Part shown: piece by piece, positions 1-9,382 of the stretch | How the letters are laid out: each line of letters begins with the position of its first letter | Numbering within the stretch: position 1 is the first letter of the stretch | From: Leifsonia sp. Leaf264 | GTDB lineage: Bacteria; Actinomycetota; Actinomycetes; Actinomycetales; Microbacteriaceae | Reading direction: 5' to 3' | DNA length: 64,000 nt | Assembly (NCBI RefSeq): GCF_001422325.1 | Contig: NZ_LMMR01000001.1 | Coordinates: 807,256-871,255, forward strand | Program-made: the position numbers and the translations under genes | Notes under the pieces: model-generated | What the model was told of the DNA's origin: nothing | Database searches by the model: none | Seen by the model: the letters and a program-made list of their open reading frames with translations, nothing else

Positions 1-110
1 GTGTCGACCCAGGTCTCGGTCACCTGCGGTGAGCCGTCCTTCATGAGGGTGGACAGGAAGCAGGGGCTGGGCTTCTGCAGCAGGGCGAGGAGTTCCGGGG
101 TCATCGGCAT
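1..110 (-). CDS. PPOX-class (F420-dependent type) oxidoreductase, N-terminal fragment
   Basis: Only the first 36 codons lie in the window; the gene runs off the left edge. The visible residues (MPMTPELLALLQKPSPCF, then a short strand and GSPQVTETWVD) match the N-terminus of actinobacterial pyridoxamine-5'-phosphate-oxidase-like split-barrel proteins, many of which bind F420 or FMN. The start ATG at 110 is preceded by TGGAGG five bases away, a good ribosome site. It is divergent from hrpA. The family call rests on a short stretch and the cofactor is inferred. Confidence 0.7.
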   Translation of the reverse strand, partial: MPMTPELLALLQKPSPCFLSTLMKDGSPQVTETWVD

Positions 111-203
111 AGTGCCTCCAACGCTAACCGCGTTTCAGACCGCATCCGTTCAGCGGAGAGGACGGAGCGATGCCCACGCACGGGCGGCTTAAGATGGAGG
201 GCT

Positions 204-3200
204 ATGGCTGAGACCGCGACCACCCCCACGATCCCGGTCATCACCTACCCTCCGGAGCTGCCGGTCAGCCGCATGCGCGGCGAGATCGCGGACGCCATCC
301 GTGACAACCAGGTCGTGATCGTGGCCGGCGCGACAGGCTCGGGCAAGACCACGCAGCTGCCCAAGATCTGCCTGGAGCTGGGTCGAAAGAACATCGGCCA
401 CACCCAGCCCCGGCGCCTCGCGGCTCGCACCATCGCCGAGCGCATCGCCGAGGAGCTCGGCGATGAGCTGGGCGGTCTCGTCGGCTACCAGGTGCGCTTC
501 ACCGATCGCTCGTCGGCCGACACCCGCGTGAAACTGATGACCGACGGCATCCTGCTCAACGAGATGCACCACGACAGGCTGCTGAGCAAGTACGACACGA
601 TCATCATCGACGAGGCCCACGAGCGAAGCCTCAACATCGACTTCCTCATCGGCTACCTCAAGCAGCTGCTCCCCCGGCGCCCCGACCTCAAGGTCATCGT
701 CACCTCGGCGACCATCGACCCCGAGAGCTTCGCGAAGCACTTCGCTGACGCTGACGGCAGGCCCGCCCCCATCATCGAGGTGTCGGGTCGCACCTTCCCC
801 GTCGAGATCCGCTATCGGCCCTTGGTCGCCGAGACGGAGGGCGACGACGATGACGACGACGGAGCCGCCCGCGACGACAAGGACTACCTGCAGGGCATCC
901 TCGACGCCCTCGACGAGCTCGCGCGCGAGTCGGCCGGCGACGTCCTCGTCTTCCTCTCGGGTGAGAACGAGATCCGCGACGCCGAGGAGGCCGTGCGCGG
1001 GCACTACCAGGGTGGGGCATCCGTCACCGAGGTCCTCCCCCTGTACGGCCGGCTCTCGTCCGCCGACCAGCACCGCGTGTTCGAGCCGTCGAAGACCGCG
1101 GGCGTTCGCCGTCGCATCGTGCTGGCGACGAACGTGGCCGAGACCTCGCTCACGGTTCCCGGCATCCGGTACGTGGTGGATGCCGGAACCGCGCGCATCA
1201 GCCGCTACAGCGTGCGCTCGAAGGTGCAGCGCCTGCCCATCGAGGCCATCTCGCAGGCCTCGGCGAACCAGCGCTCCGGCCGTTCGGGCCGCACCAGCGA
1301 CGGCATCGCCATCCGCCTGTACTCGGAGGAGGACTTCAGCCGTCGCCCCGAGTTCACCGAACCCGAGGTGCTGCGCACGAACCTGGCCGCCGTCATCCTG
1401 CAGATGATCTCGCTCGGACTCGGGTCCATCGAGGACTTCCCGTTCCTCACCCCGCCCGATTCCCGCGGCATCAAGGACGGTCTCGACCTGCTCGCGGAAC
1501 TCGGCGCGCTGGACAAGTCCCGCCAACCGCCCACTTCAGCTAGTGCGAGACGCTCTGAACCGGCGGAAGTGGGCAGCTCGTTGCGCCTCACGCGCATCGG
1601 CCGCGATCTCTCGCGCCTGCCGATCGACCCGCGCTTCGGGCGCATGGTCATCGAGTCGAAGGCGCAGGGCGTGAGCCGCGAGGTGCTGGCCATCGTCGCC
1701 GGCATCACCATCCAGGATCCGCGCGAGAGACCGCTGGAGAAGCGTGCGCAGGCCGACCAGTTGCACGCGCGCTTCGCCGACCCGACGAGCGACTTCCTGA
1801 CGCTGCTGAACCTCTGGACCTACATCGAGACGCAGCAGCGCGCGCTCTCGTCGAGCGCGTTCCGCCGCCTCTGCAAGAGCGAGTTCCTCAACTACCTGCG
1901 CGTGCGCGAGTGGCAGGACGTCTACCGTCAGCTGCGCCAGCTCGCGAAGCCGCTCGGGCTGGCCGTGACTGACGCCGGCGGCGAGATCAACGGCGACGGC
2001 ATCCACCGGGCGCTGCTCGCCGGCCTGCTCTCGCACATCGGCCTCAAGGACGAGAAGCCGGCGAAGGGCGCCGCCGGTCGACCGCGCATCGAGTACGTCG
2101 GTGCGCGTCAGGCCCGGTTCGCCATCTTCCCGGGATCCGCTCTCGCCAAGAAGCAGCCGGATGCCGTCATGAGCGCCGAGCTCGTCGAGACCAGTCGCCT
2201 GTTCGGCCGCATGAACGCCGCCATCGATCCGGCGTGGGCGGAGCCGCTCGCCGGCGACCTGCTCAAGCGCAGCCACAGCGAACCGCACTGGGAGAAGACG
2301 CAGGGCGCCGTCGTCGCGTACGAGAAGGTCACGCTCTACGGGGTTCCGATCATCCCGCGCCGCCGCGTGCAGTTCGCCCGCATCGACCAGCCCTACGCCC
2401 GCGAACTGTTCATCAGGCACGCGCTCGTGCAGGGTGAATGGGATTCCAAGCAGGCCTTCGATCGTGCGAACCGCAAGCTGCGCACCGAGCTCGAGCAACT
2501 CGAGGAACGCACCCGTCGCCGCGACATCCTGTTCGACGACGAGGCCGTCTTCGAGTTCTACGAGAAGCGCATTCCCGCCGACGTCTATTCGACGCGCAGC
2601 TTCGAAGGCTGGTGGCGGCGTGCACGCACCGAGACCCCCGACCTCCTGACTATGACGCCGGAGGCTCTCGCCCCCGAAGACTCGCCCGAGGTCGACGAGA
2701 CCGCCTATCCGCCGAGTTGGCGCCAGGACGACCAGCGCTTCACCCTGCGCTACAGGTTCGAGCCCGGGGCTGTCGATGACGGCGTGACAGCCGTCATCCC
2801 CCTCGCACTGCTCGCCCGAGTGAGCCCGAACGGCTTCGACTGGCAGGTGGCCGGCCTCCGCACCGAGCTGATCGCCGCGATCATCAAGGCGCTGCCGAAG
2901 GCGATCCGCCGCCAGGTCGTCCCGGCCAATGACTGGGCCGTGAAGATCGCGGCCGAGCTCCCGGATGAGCCGGCCGACGAACCCTTCACAGCAGCCGTCG
3001 CCGCGATCATCCAGCGACTGACGTACACCGCGGTGACAGCGGCCGACGTCGAGCTCGATCGCATCCCCGGTCACCTGCGCGTGACCTTCTCCGTCGTCGA
3101 CGACCGCGGACGACCCGTCGCCTCGGGCAAGGACCTGCGCGCCCTGCAGCTGCAGCTCGCCGACAAGGCGCGCGACGCTGTCGCTCGCACCTTCGCCGAG

Positions 3201-4163
3201 CGTCCGCCGCGGCAGCGCGCCGGCGGACCGACGCAGGTCGCCGCCGCGCGTGATGCCCTCACCGGCACCCGCCTGCGGCCCAGCGGCGGCTTCAGCGAAC
3301 GCACCGGCATCACCGCCTGGGACACCGATGAGATCCCGCGGCACGTCGACACCAGGGTCGCCGGCAACTCGATCCGCGCCTACCCCGCCCTCGTCGATGA
3401 CGGGGCGTCGGTGAGCCTGCGCCTGCTGCCGACGGCCGAGGACCAGGCGAAGGCCATGCCGGGCGGCATCCGTCGACTGCTCGCCCTCGCCGTGCCGTCG
3501 CCGTCGAGCTACGTGCAGCAGCACCTCACGAACACCGAGAAGCTCGCTCTCGCGGCGAGCCCGTACCGCAGCACCAACGCGCTGTTCGACGACTGCCTGC
3601 TCGCCTGCATCGATGACGTGCTCTACCGCATCGCTCCCGACGGGATGCTGTTCCAGCGTTCGGAGTTCGAGGCCGTGCGCGACCGCGTCTCGGGCGTGAT
3701 CATGGAGTCGATGTTCGAGACCGTCGGCCTGGTGTCGCGCACCCTGGCAGCCTCGCGTTCCGTCGACAAGGCGCTGAAGGAGGCGACCAGCATGCAGGTC
3801 ATCTCGGCGCTGACGGATGCTCGGGAGCAGGTGGGCGGACTGGTCTACGCCGGCTTCGTCTCGGCCACGGGCCTCGAGCGGTTGCGACACGTTCCGCGCT
3901 ACCTCAGCGGCATCCTCGCCCGCGTGGTGAAGCTCCGCGAGAACCCGGCGCGCGACCGCGTGTGGATGACCGAGGTGCAGCAGGCGACGGCGCGCTACGA
4001 GGAGGCCGGCGGCACGATCCCGATCGACGCGCGCGCGACGCCATCCCTGGTGAGGGCGCGCTGGATGATCGAGGAACTGCGCATCAGCCTGTTCGCACAG
4101 GAGCTGCGCGCCGCCGAGACTGTGTCGCTGCAGCGCATCGTGAAGGTGCTGGGCGGGCGCTGA
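204..4163 (+). CDS. hrpA: ATP-dependent RNA helicase HrpA (DEAH box)
   Basis: A 1319-residue DEAH/RHA RNA helicase, close to the usual 1300 residues of HrpA. Walker A GATGSGKTT is at residues 42-50, DEAH near 136 and SAT near 168. The winged-helix/HA2 region follows, and the C-terminal half matches the HrpA-specific DUF3418 domain. In E. coli HrpA remodels RNA and helps rescue stalled ribosomes; a similar cytosolic role is inferred. The start has GGAGGG just upstream. About residues 440-457, between the helicase core and the LRLTRIGR motif, form a Pro/Ser/Ala/Arg insert encoded by a palindromic DNA block (see the separate repeat). The gene is monocistronic. Confidence 0.95.
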   Translation: MAETATTPTIPVITYPPELPVSRMRGEIADAIRDNQVVIVAGATGSGKTTQLPKICLELGRKNIGHTQPRRLAARTIAERIAEELGDELGGLVGYQVRFTDRSSADTRVKLMTDGILLNEMHHDRLLSKYDTIIIDEAHERSLNIDFLIGYLKQLLPRRPDLKVIVTSATIDPESFAKHFADADGRPAPIIEVSGRTFPVEIRYRPLVAETEGDDDDDDGAARDDKDYLQGILDALDELARESAGDVLVFLSGENEIRDAEEAVRGHYQGGASVTEVLPLYGRLSSADQHRVFEPSKTAGVRRRIVLATNVAETSLTVPGIRYVVDAGTARISRYSVRSKVQRLPIEAISQASANQRSGRSGRTSDGIAIRLYSEEDFSRRPEFTEPEVLRTNLAAVILQMISLGLGSIEDFPFLTPPDSRGIKDGLDLLAELGALDKSRQPPTSASARRSEPAEVGSSLRLTRIGRDLSRLPIDPRFGRMVIESKAQGVSREVLAIVAGITIQDPRERPLEKRAQADQLHARFADPTSDFLTLLNLWTYIETQQRALSSSAFRRLCKSEFLNYLRVREWQDVYRQLRQLAKPLGLAVTDAGGEINGDGIHRALLAGLLSHIGLKDEKPAKGAAGRPRIEYVGARQARFAIFPGSALAKKQPDAVMSAELVETSRLFGRMNAAIDPAWAEPLAGDLLKRSHSEPHWEKTQGAVVAYEKVTLYGVPIIPRRRVQFARIDQPYARELFIRHALVQGEWDSKQAFDRANRKLRTELEQLEERTRRRDILFDDEAVFEFYEKRIPADVYSTRSFEGWWRRARTETPDLLTMTPEALAPEDSPEVDETAYPPSWRQDDQRFTLRYRFEPGAVDDGVTAVIPLALLARVSPNGFDWQVAGLRTELIAAIIKALPKAIRRQVVPANDWAVKIAAELPDEPADEPFTAAVAAIIQRLTYTAVTAADVELDRIPGHLRVTFSVVDDRGRPVASGKDLRALQLQLADKARDAVARTFAERPPRQRAGGPTQVAAARDALTGTRLRPSGGFSERTGITAWDTDEIPRHVDTRVAGNSIRAYPALVDDGASVSLRLLPTAEDQAKAMPGGIRRLLALAVPSPSSYVQQHLTNTEKLALAASPYRSTNALFDDCLLACIDDVLYRIAPDGMLFQRSEFEAVRDRVSGVIMESMFETVGLVSRTLAASRSVDKALKEATSMQVISALTDAREQVGGLVYAGFVSATGLERLRHVPRYLSGILARVVKLRENPARDRVWMTEVQQATARYEEAGGTIPIDARATPSLVRARWMIEELRISLFAQELRAAETVSLQRIVKVLGGR
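1529..1574. repeat. Palindromic block inside hrpA encoding an in-frame insert
   Basis: GCCCACTTC at 1529-1537 pairs with GAAGTGGGC at 1566-1574, and TTCAG (1535-1539) pairs with CTGAA (1555-1559) inside. The inner bases CAGCTAGTGCGAGACGCTC resemble the left half of the intergenic palindrome at 19551-19641 (CAGTTCTTGCGAGTGGCGCTC). The block falls at a loop where HrpA proteins normally have no such segment, so it looks like a dispersed repeat that landed in frame. Confidence 0.55.
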
Positions 4164-4230
4164 CCTCGCACGGGCGCAACGGTTCGTCATGCTGGGCGGC
4201 CACCCGGCCGCACGCGAGTAGCGTTCTCGC

Positions 4231-4740
4231 ATGCCTGATGTCGACACAGCATCCGTCACCGTCGTCCACGTCCGCTCCGACGACGTGCTCGCCCGCCCCC
4301 TCGTCGAGGAGTTGTCGCGCGAGTACGACGAGCGTTACGGACTGAACGACGGCATCCCGTCGTCGGTGGAGCTCTCGCGCTATCCGGCGGAGCTGTTCAC
4401 GCCCGAGTTCGGCGGCGACTTCCTGCTCCTGCTCGATGGGGCCGGGGACCCCGTCGCCGGCGGCGCGTTCAAGCGCGCAGGCGACGACGCCGTGGAGATC
4501 AAGCGCGTCTGGACGCACTCGGCCCACCGCCGCCGTGGCCTCGCCCGGCGCGTGATGGCCGAGCTCGAGGCCGAGGCGTCGCGTCGCGGCATCCGTCGCC
4601 TCGAACTCACCACCGGAGCCCGTCAGCCCGAGGCCGTCGCCCTCTACCGCAGCCTCGGCTACACGCCGCTGTTCGACCTCGACGGCGACTGGGAGGCCGT
4701 CGGCTACCTGGCCTTCGAGAAGGACCTCCCCCAGCACTGA
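4231..4740 (+). CDS. GNAT-family N-acetyltransferase
   Basis: A 169-residue acetyltransferase. The acetyl-CoA loop is RRRGLARRVMAELE near residues 97-110, followed by a strand-helix ending in AVALYRSLGYTPL, typical of GNAT motifs A and B. The acceptor is unknown. TAGCGT at 4219-4224 sits six bases before the ATG with no Shine-Dalgarno, so the mRNA is probably leaderless. It converges on the sulfur-type operon to its right. Organosulfur operons elsewhere include such acetyltransferases, but here the opposite orientation makes a shared pathway only a guess. Confidence 0.8.
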   Translation: MPDVDTASVTVVHVRSDDVLARPLVEELSREYDERYGLNDGIPSSVELSRYPAELFTPEFGGDFLLLLDGAGDPVAGGAFKRAGDDAVEIKRVWTHSAHRRRGLARRVMAELEAEASRRGIRRLELTTGARQPEAVALYRSLGYTPLFDLDGDWEAVGYLAFEKDLPQH

Positions 4741-4792
4741 GGGGACGCCTGCGCACTGTCCCGCTGCCGCACGACCGTGCGCGCGCGTCTCC

Positions 4793-6178
4793 TCAGCGCT
4801 GGAGACGCGTCAGGAGAACGGATGCCGCAGCCACCGCGTCGGCCGCCGGGCGTTCGCGGAGGGCCGTCACGTCACCGTAGAGCGACGCGGATTCCGCCGA
4901 CAGGCGAGGCGGCTGCTCGGCGAGCGCCAGCAGCTCGGCCGCGTGCAATGCCTCAACGGCGAGCACGGATCGCGTCAGCTCCAGGCTGCGCTCGAGCAGA
5001 CGCAGGGCGGCCGGCGCGAAGGAGGCCACGTCCTCGACGCCCGACAGCACTGTCGCACCGAGAGAGACCGGGGCGGCGATCTGGCGCAGCTCCGCCAGCG
5101 CATCTGCGGCGGCGTACCAGCTGAGGCCCGCCAGCGTGGTGCGACCGGCGGACCGGAAGGTGCGCAGCTCGGACGAGAGCAGCGCCGTGCGGCGCTCGCT
5201 CGCCGCCGCGAGGTGGGCCAGGCCGAGACGGGCGCTCTCGATGACGATCGCCAGCCCCACAGCCGAGAAGTTGCCGCCGGACAGCATCCTGTCGCCGTCC
5301 ACGACAGGGTTCTCCGGGCGGGAGCCGAGTTCGATGCCGAGTTCGTCGTCGATGCGGTCGGCGATGTCCGAGACCGCGCCGTGGATCTGCGGCGCCGTGC
5401 GCAGCGATAGCGGGTCCTGCACGCTGACGATGCGGTCCGGGTCGTCGAGGAAGCTTCCGGCGATGGCGTTCCTGATGCGTTCGGCGCTCGCGGTGGCGCC
5501 CGAGCGACCCGTGGCTGCCTGGACGACGGCGGAGTACGGCGTCAGGGAGCCCGCCGGACCGTGGGCGCCGAGGGCCTGGAGGCTCAGTGCGACGATGGCG
5601 TCGGCGGACGCGACGGTCTCACGCACCTCCCCCACGGCGAGAGCGGCCAGTCCGATCGTGGCGGCATTCGCGCTCAGGAAGGCGGCGGCCTCATGGGGAG
5701 CCAGCACGAAGCCCTGCTCGCCCAGGGCCGCGAGCAGCGCGGCGAGGTGGGTGAGGTCGGCCGCACCGACGGAGCCGAGCCGTCGCACGGCGGGCGGATC
5801 GTCGAGCAGGGCGGCGACGGCGTGCACGAGTTCCTCGCGAACCCCGGCCCCGCCGTTCAGCAGCACGGCGAGGCGCGCGGCGATGATGGCCCGCACGGCG
5901 TCATCGGGGAGGAGCTCGCCGACACCGCCGTCATGGTTCGCCACGACCTGGCGCTGGAAGGCGAGCAGGTCCTCCGGATCGATCCGCTCGTCGCGTCCGG
6001 ACCCCAGCCGCGTCGTGAGTCCGTAGACCGACTCCCCCGACGCCAGCACGCGCTCGACGACGATCCGCGACGCCCGCACGCGATCCAGTGCGGCCGACGC
6101 CAGCACGACGGCCTCTCCGGCGGCGATCCGACGGATGTCGTCCGGCGTCGTCGCGGCGGCCCCGAGCTCGACGGTCAT
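4793..6178 (-). CDS. Histidine/aromatic ammonia-lyase-like protein without the MIO triad
   Basis: A 461-residue member of the HAL/PAL fold. It keeps the Tyr loop (VYGLTTRLG near residue 50), VQDPLSLRTAPQ, a GGNFSAVGLA segment, SERRTALL and a VEDVASFAP stretch that keeps the conserved Glu. In active lyases GSVGASGDLAPL supplies the Ala-Ser-Gly that cyclises to the MIO electrophile. Here the same place reads GSVGAADLTHL (about residues 133-143), so Ser-Gly is gone. The Tyr of DPYSLR is also Leu. Classical ammonia-lyase chemistry therefore looks impossible. The start overlaps the stop of the upstream monooxygenase (TGATG), so the two are translationally coupled in the organosulfur-type operon. 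It may be a lyase with other chemistry, or a binding protein. Confidence 0.8.
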   Translation of the reverse strand: MTVELGAAATTPDDIRRIAAGEAVVLASAALDRVRASRIVVERVLASGESVYGLTTRLGSGRDERIDPEDLLAFQRQVVANHDGGVGELLPDDAVRAIIAARLAVLLNGGAGVREELVHAVAALLDDPPAVRRLGSVGAADLTHLAALLAALGEQGFVLAPHEAAAFLSANAATIGLAALAVGEVRETVASADAIVALSLQALGAHGPAGSLTPYSAVVQAATGRSGATASAERIRNAIAGSFLDDPDRIVSVQDPLSLRTAPQIHGAVSDIADRIDDELGIELGSRPENPVVDGDRMLSGGNFSAVGLAIVIESARLGLAHLAAASERRTALLSSELRTFRSAGRTTLAGLSWYAAADALAELRQIAAPVSLGATVLSGVEDVASFAPAALRLLERSLELTRSVLAVEALHAAELLALAEQPPRLSAESASLYGDVTALRERPAADAVAAASVLLTRLQR

Positions 6179-7479
6179 CAGAAGTCCAGCAGATTCCGCC
6201 GCAGGCCGCCGTCGCCGAGTTCCGTGCGCAGCACCCCGCGGCGGCGCAGTGCCGGGACGAGCGGATCGAGGGTGCGGTGCACGTTCGCCGGGTGCACGTG
6301 GCCGGTGAACAGGAAACCGTCGCCGCCTACCTGCTCGCCCAGCGTCGCGAGGTGATCGGCGATCTCGTCCGGCGTTCCGATGACGGCCAGGCCGTCGCCC
6401 TTCGCCCGGGTCTGCAGGATCTCGCGCAGCGTCGAACCAGCCGGCGCGCTCTTCACGAAGTTGTCGAGTGTGCCCTGATTGCTGTTCGTCGTGAGCTCGG
6501 GCAGCGGCGCGTCGAGGTCGAACTGCTTGAAGTCCACGCCCGAGAGGTACGAGATGGACTGGAGCGCCTCGTCGATCGCGGCGGTCGTCAGCTCGGCGCG
6601 ACGGGCGCGCACCGAGGCCGACTCCTCGGCGTTCGCCGTGACGATGGGCTGCACGACGAAGAGCACGCGGATGTCGTCGGGCGAGCGGCCGGCGTCGGCG
6701 GCGGCCTGGCGCACCGAGTCGCGGTGGGCTCGCATCCGTTCCGGTGTCGACGCCAGGGCGAGCACGACGTCGGAGTTCTTGCCGGCGAAGGCCTGCCCAC
6801 GGCCGGAGGCGCCGGCCTGCACCATCACGGGCTCCTCGGGCAGCGGGGCGTTCGTGAGGGGTCCGCGAACCTTGAAGAAGCGGCCATCGTGGTCGATGGT
6901 GTGAACCTTGCTGAAGTCGGCGAACACCCCGCCGGCGACGTCCTCGACGATCGCGTCGGGCTCCCACGACCGCCAGAGCTTGCGCACGACGTCGATCCAC
7001 TCATCGGCACGGTCGTAGCGCAGGTCGTGCTCGATCTGCTTGTCGAGGCCGTAGTTCTGCGCGGCGAGGTCGCTGCCGCTCGTCACGACATTGAAGCCGA
7101 GCCGCCCGTCCGCGAAATGCTGCAGCGTCGACAACAGGCGCGCGGCTGTGAAGGGTTCGTAGAAGCTGGCCGAGAGCGTCGGAACGATTCCGAGCTTCGA
7201 CGTGGCGCCGAGCAGGTAGGGCACGAGGGGCAGCGGATCGTGCTTGGGCACGAAGCGCGCGCTGGCGAGGTTGACCTCGGCCGTTCCGCCGTAGGTGTCG
7301 GGTACTGTCACACCGTCTTCGATGACCAGGAGGTCGAGTCCGGATGCCTCGAAGACGCGTGCGGCGTCCTGGTAGACCTGCGGCTTCTTCCAGTCGTATC
7401 CGACGCCGTAGCTGTCGTCACCCCACCCCTGCACTCCGAAGCCGGCCCCCAGGAACCATCCGAAGTGCAGCAGGCTCAT
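6178..7479 (-). CDS. LLM-class flavin-dependent monooxygenase (NtaA/SnaA/DszA/DmoA type)
   Basis: A 433-residue two-component FMNH2-dependent monooxygenase. Family marks are the N-terminal HFGWFLG strand, the ADGRLGFNVVTSG barrel segment and the GQAFAGKNSDVV loop. Members oxidise C-S or C-N bonds of small substrates such as dimethyl sulfide, dibenzothiophene sulfone, alkylated cysteines and NTA. They depend on a separate flavin reductase, and none is seen in the window. It overlaps the cysteine-synthase-like gene upstream by four bases (ATGTGA-type junction) and the HAL-like gene downstream by one. Its place beside a cysteine-synthase relative and an amino-acid importer suggests desulfurisation of an imported thioether or S-conjugate. 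Confidence 0.88.
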   Translation of the reverse strand: MSLLHFGWFLGAGFGVQGWGDDSYGVGYDWKKPQVYQDAARVFEASGLDLLVIEDGVTVPDTYGGTAEVNLASARFVPKHDPLPLVPYLLGATSKLGIVPTLSASFYEPFTAARLLSTLQHFADGRLGFNVVTSGSDLAAQNYGLDKQIEHDLRYDRADEWIDVVRKLWRSWEPDAIVEDVAGGVFADFSKVHTIDHDGRFFKVRGPLTNAPLPEEPVMVQAGASGRGQAFAGKNSDVVLALASTPERMRAHRDSVRQAAADAGRSPDDIRVLFVVQPIVTANAEESASVRARRAELTTAAIDEALQSISYLSGVDFKQFDLDAPLPELTTNSNQGTLDNFVKSAPAGSTLREILQTRAKGDGLAVIGTPDEIADHLATLGEQVGGDGFLFTGHVHPANVHRTLDPLVPALRRRGVLRTELGDGGLRRNLLDF

Positions 7480-8483
7480 GTGTACAGTCCCTTGCTCAGG
7501 TAGTTGAGGCCGGAATCCGGTGAGATCACGGCGATGACGGATCCGGCTGGCGCCTCACGGGCGACCTCCAGGGCCGTGGCCACGGCCAGGGCCGATGACG
7601 GCCCGAGCAGCAGGCCCTCCTCGAGTGCCAGGGAGCGCGCCACCTCGTGCACGCGTTCATCGTCGATGGTACGCACCTCGTCGATGACGGCGGAGTCGAC
7701 GTTCAGCGGCCACCACTCGCGCGGCCAGCGCGTGCCGACGCCGTCGATGCGGATGGGTCCGTCAGGGCCGCCCCCGTAGGTCGAGCCGATGGGGTTGGCG
7801 CCGATGATGCGCACGCCTCCGCCGGACACGTCGCGCAGGTAGCGACCGACGCCGCTGATGGTGCCGCCGGTGCCGATCGAGGCGACGAAGTGGGTGACGA
7901 GGCCGGCGGTCTGGCGCCAGAGCTCGGGGCCTGTCGTCAGCACGTGGGCCTCGGGGTTGTCGGCGTTGTCGAACTGGCGCGACTGCCACGCGCCCGGCGT
8001 CTCCGCCGTGATGCCGGCGGCGATGGCCCGTGGGTTCGCCGGGTCGTCGGGCGAGGCGTCCCAGTCGGCCTCCACCAGCCTCGCGCCGAACGCCGCGAGC
8101 AGCGCCTTCTTCTCGGCGGAGGTGTTCGCGTCGTGCACGATGACGACCGGATGTCCGGTCAGGCGGCCGACGAGGGCGAGGCCGATGCCGGTGTTGCCCG
8201 AGCTCGACTCCACGATGGTGCCGCCAGGAGCGAGCGCGCCCGACGCTTCCGCCGCGCGCACCATGTTCAGCGCTGCACGGTCCTTGGCCGAGCCGCCGGG
8301 GTTCCGACCCTCGAGCTTCACGACGATGCGCACGGGCAGCCCGCGCGTCAGCACACTGAGTTCGACCATCGGCGTCTCGCCGATGAGGTGCGCCACCGAG
8401 GGCAGCACCTCCCAGGCCGGCGCGTCGATGGCTGACGCGAGCGCTGGCGACAGCTCAGGCGACGGCGACTCGGCGATGGACAT
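7476..8483 (-). CDS. PLP-dependent cysteine-synthase family protein (fold type II)
   Basis: A 335-residue CysK/CysM-like enzyme. The PLP lysine is in GGSAKDRAALNM (about residues 62-73), the substrate loop is SSSGNTG near 95 and the phosphate loop is GTGGTISGVG near 200. Family members join sulfide to O-acetylserine or act as cystathionine beta-synthase/beta-eliminating enzymes; which applies is not visible. TAGCCT at 8491-8496 lies seven bases before the ATG, so transcription can begin here without a leader. A hairpin separates it from the upstream transporter genes. It heads a tightly overlapping three-gene unit with the monooxygenase and HAL-like genes. Confidence 0.88.
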   Translation of the reverse strand: MSIAESPSPELSPALASAIDAPAWEVLPSVAHLIGETPMVELSVLTRGLPVRIVVKLEGRNPGGSAKDRAALNMVRAAEASGALAPGGTIVESSSGNTGIGLALVGRLTGHPVVIVHDANTSAEKKALLAAFGARLVEADWDASPDDPANPRAIAAGITAETPGAWQSRQFDNADNPEAHVLTTGPELWRQTAGLVTHFVASIGTGGTISGVGRYLRDVSGGGVRIIGANPIGSTYGGGPDGPIRIDGVGTRWPREWWPLNVDSAVIDEVRTIDDERVHEVARSLALEEGLLLGPSSALAVATALEVAREAPAGSVIAVISPDSGLNYLSKGLYT

Positions 8484-8540
8484 GACAGACAGGCTACGTC
8501 GGCAGCGGATGCCGCATCGCCGCGGTTGCGTCGAGTTACG

Positions 8541-8568
8541 TGCGACCCGCGCTCGCCCGCGGGCCGCA
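8541..8568 (-). terminator. Intra-operon hairpin between ABC ATPase and cysteine-synthase-like gene
   Basis: Eleven-base arms TGCGACCCGCG and CGCGGGCCGCA around a six-base loop pair fully if one G-U is allowed in the minus-strand RNA. No U-tract follows. It probably attenuates read-through from the transporter genes or protects the transporter mRNA end. Confidence 0.5.
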
Positions 8569-8593
8569 TCCGACGCTCAGCGAACCGTCGGGA

Positions 8594-9382
8594 TCACAGC
8601 ACCTTCGAGAGGAACGCCTTCGTACGCTCGTGCGTCGGGTTCGAGAGCACCTCGCGCGGATCGCCGGACTCCACGACCACGCCACCGTCCATGAAGACCA
8701 GGGAGTCGGCCACCTCGCGGGCGAAGCCCATCTCGTGCGTCACCACGATCATGGTCATCCCTGACGTCGCGAGCTCCTTCATCACGTCGAGCACCTCGCC
8801 GACGAGCTCGGGGTCCAGCGCGCTGGTCGGCTCGTCGAAGAGCATGAGCTTGGGGTCCATCGCCAGCGCCCGCGCGATGGCGACGCGCTGCTGCTGGCCG
8901 CCCGAGAGGTGAGCCGGGTAGTAGTCGGCACGCTCTGCGAGACCCACCCGGGCGAGGAGCTCCAGTGCGCGCTTGCGCACCTCCTGCTTCGGCTGGCCCT
9001 TGACGCGGATGGGCGCCTCCATCACATTCTCGAGCGCCGTCATGTGCGGGAACAGGTTGAAGCGCTGGAACACCATGCCGATGTCGCGTCGCTGCATGGA
9101 CGCTTCCTTCGGCTTCAGCTCGTAGAGCTTCCCAGCCGTCTCCCTGTAGCCCACCAGGTCGCCGTCGACGCTGAGACGCCCGGCCGAGAGGATCTCGAGG
9201 TGGTTGATCAGCCGCAGGAAGGTCGACTTGCCGGAGCCGGACGGCCCGACGAGGCACATCACCTCGCCGCGCTTCACCTCGAGCGAGATGGACTTCAACA
9301 CCTCGTTGGTGCCGAAGCTCTTCGAGACGCCGTCGGCGAGGACCATCGGAACAGACGCCGCGACGGATGTGGTGTCGGTCAT
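8594..9382 (-). CDS. Amino-acid-type ABC transporter ATP-binding protein
   Basis: A 262-residue ABC ATPase of the polar amino acid (GlnQ/HisP/TcyC) group. It has Walker [10 protein letters not shown] near residue 50, signature [15 protein letters not shown] near 160, Walker [15 protein letters not shown] near 182 and the switch histidine in VVTHEMGFA. It powers import at the inner face of the membrane together with the permease, whose stop overlaps its start, and the binding protein one gene further up. The context of cysteine synthase, sulfurtransferase and LLM monooxygenase suggests a sulfur-containing amino acid or conjugate as cargo. Confidence 0.93.
   Translation of the reverse strand: MTDTTSVAASVPMVLADGVSKSFGTNEVLKSISLEVKRGEVMCLVGPSGSGKSTFLRLINHLEILSAGRLSVDGDLVGYRETAGKLYELKPKEASMQRRDIGMVFQRFNLFPHMTALENVMEAPIRVKGQPKQEVRKRALELLARVGLAERADYYPAHLSGGQQQRVAIARALAMDPKLMLFDEPTSALDPELVGEVLDVMKELATSGMTMIVVTHEMGFAREVADSLVFMDGGVVVESGDPREVLSNPTHERTKAFLSKVL

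Noticed and set aside
1-192. A 63-residue plus-strand frame at the left edge
   Set aside because: It is antisense to the PPOX start region, which has a good ribosome site and family match, and it has no recognisable content.
1536-4259. A 907-residue open frame on the minus strand opposite hrpA
   Set aside because: It mirrors the high third-position GC of hrpA, has no recognisable domain and overlaps a certain gene for its whole length.
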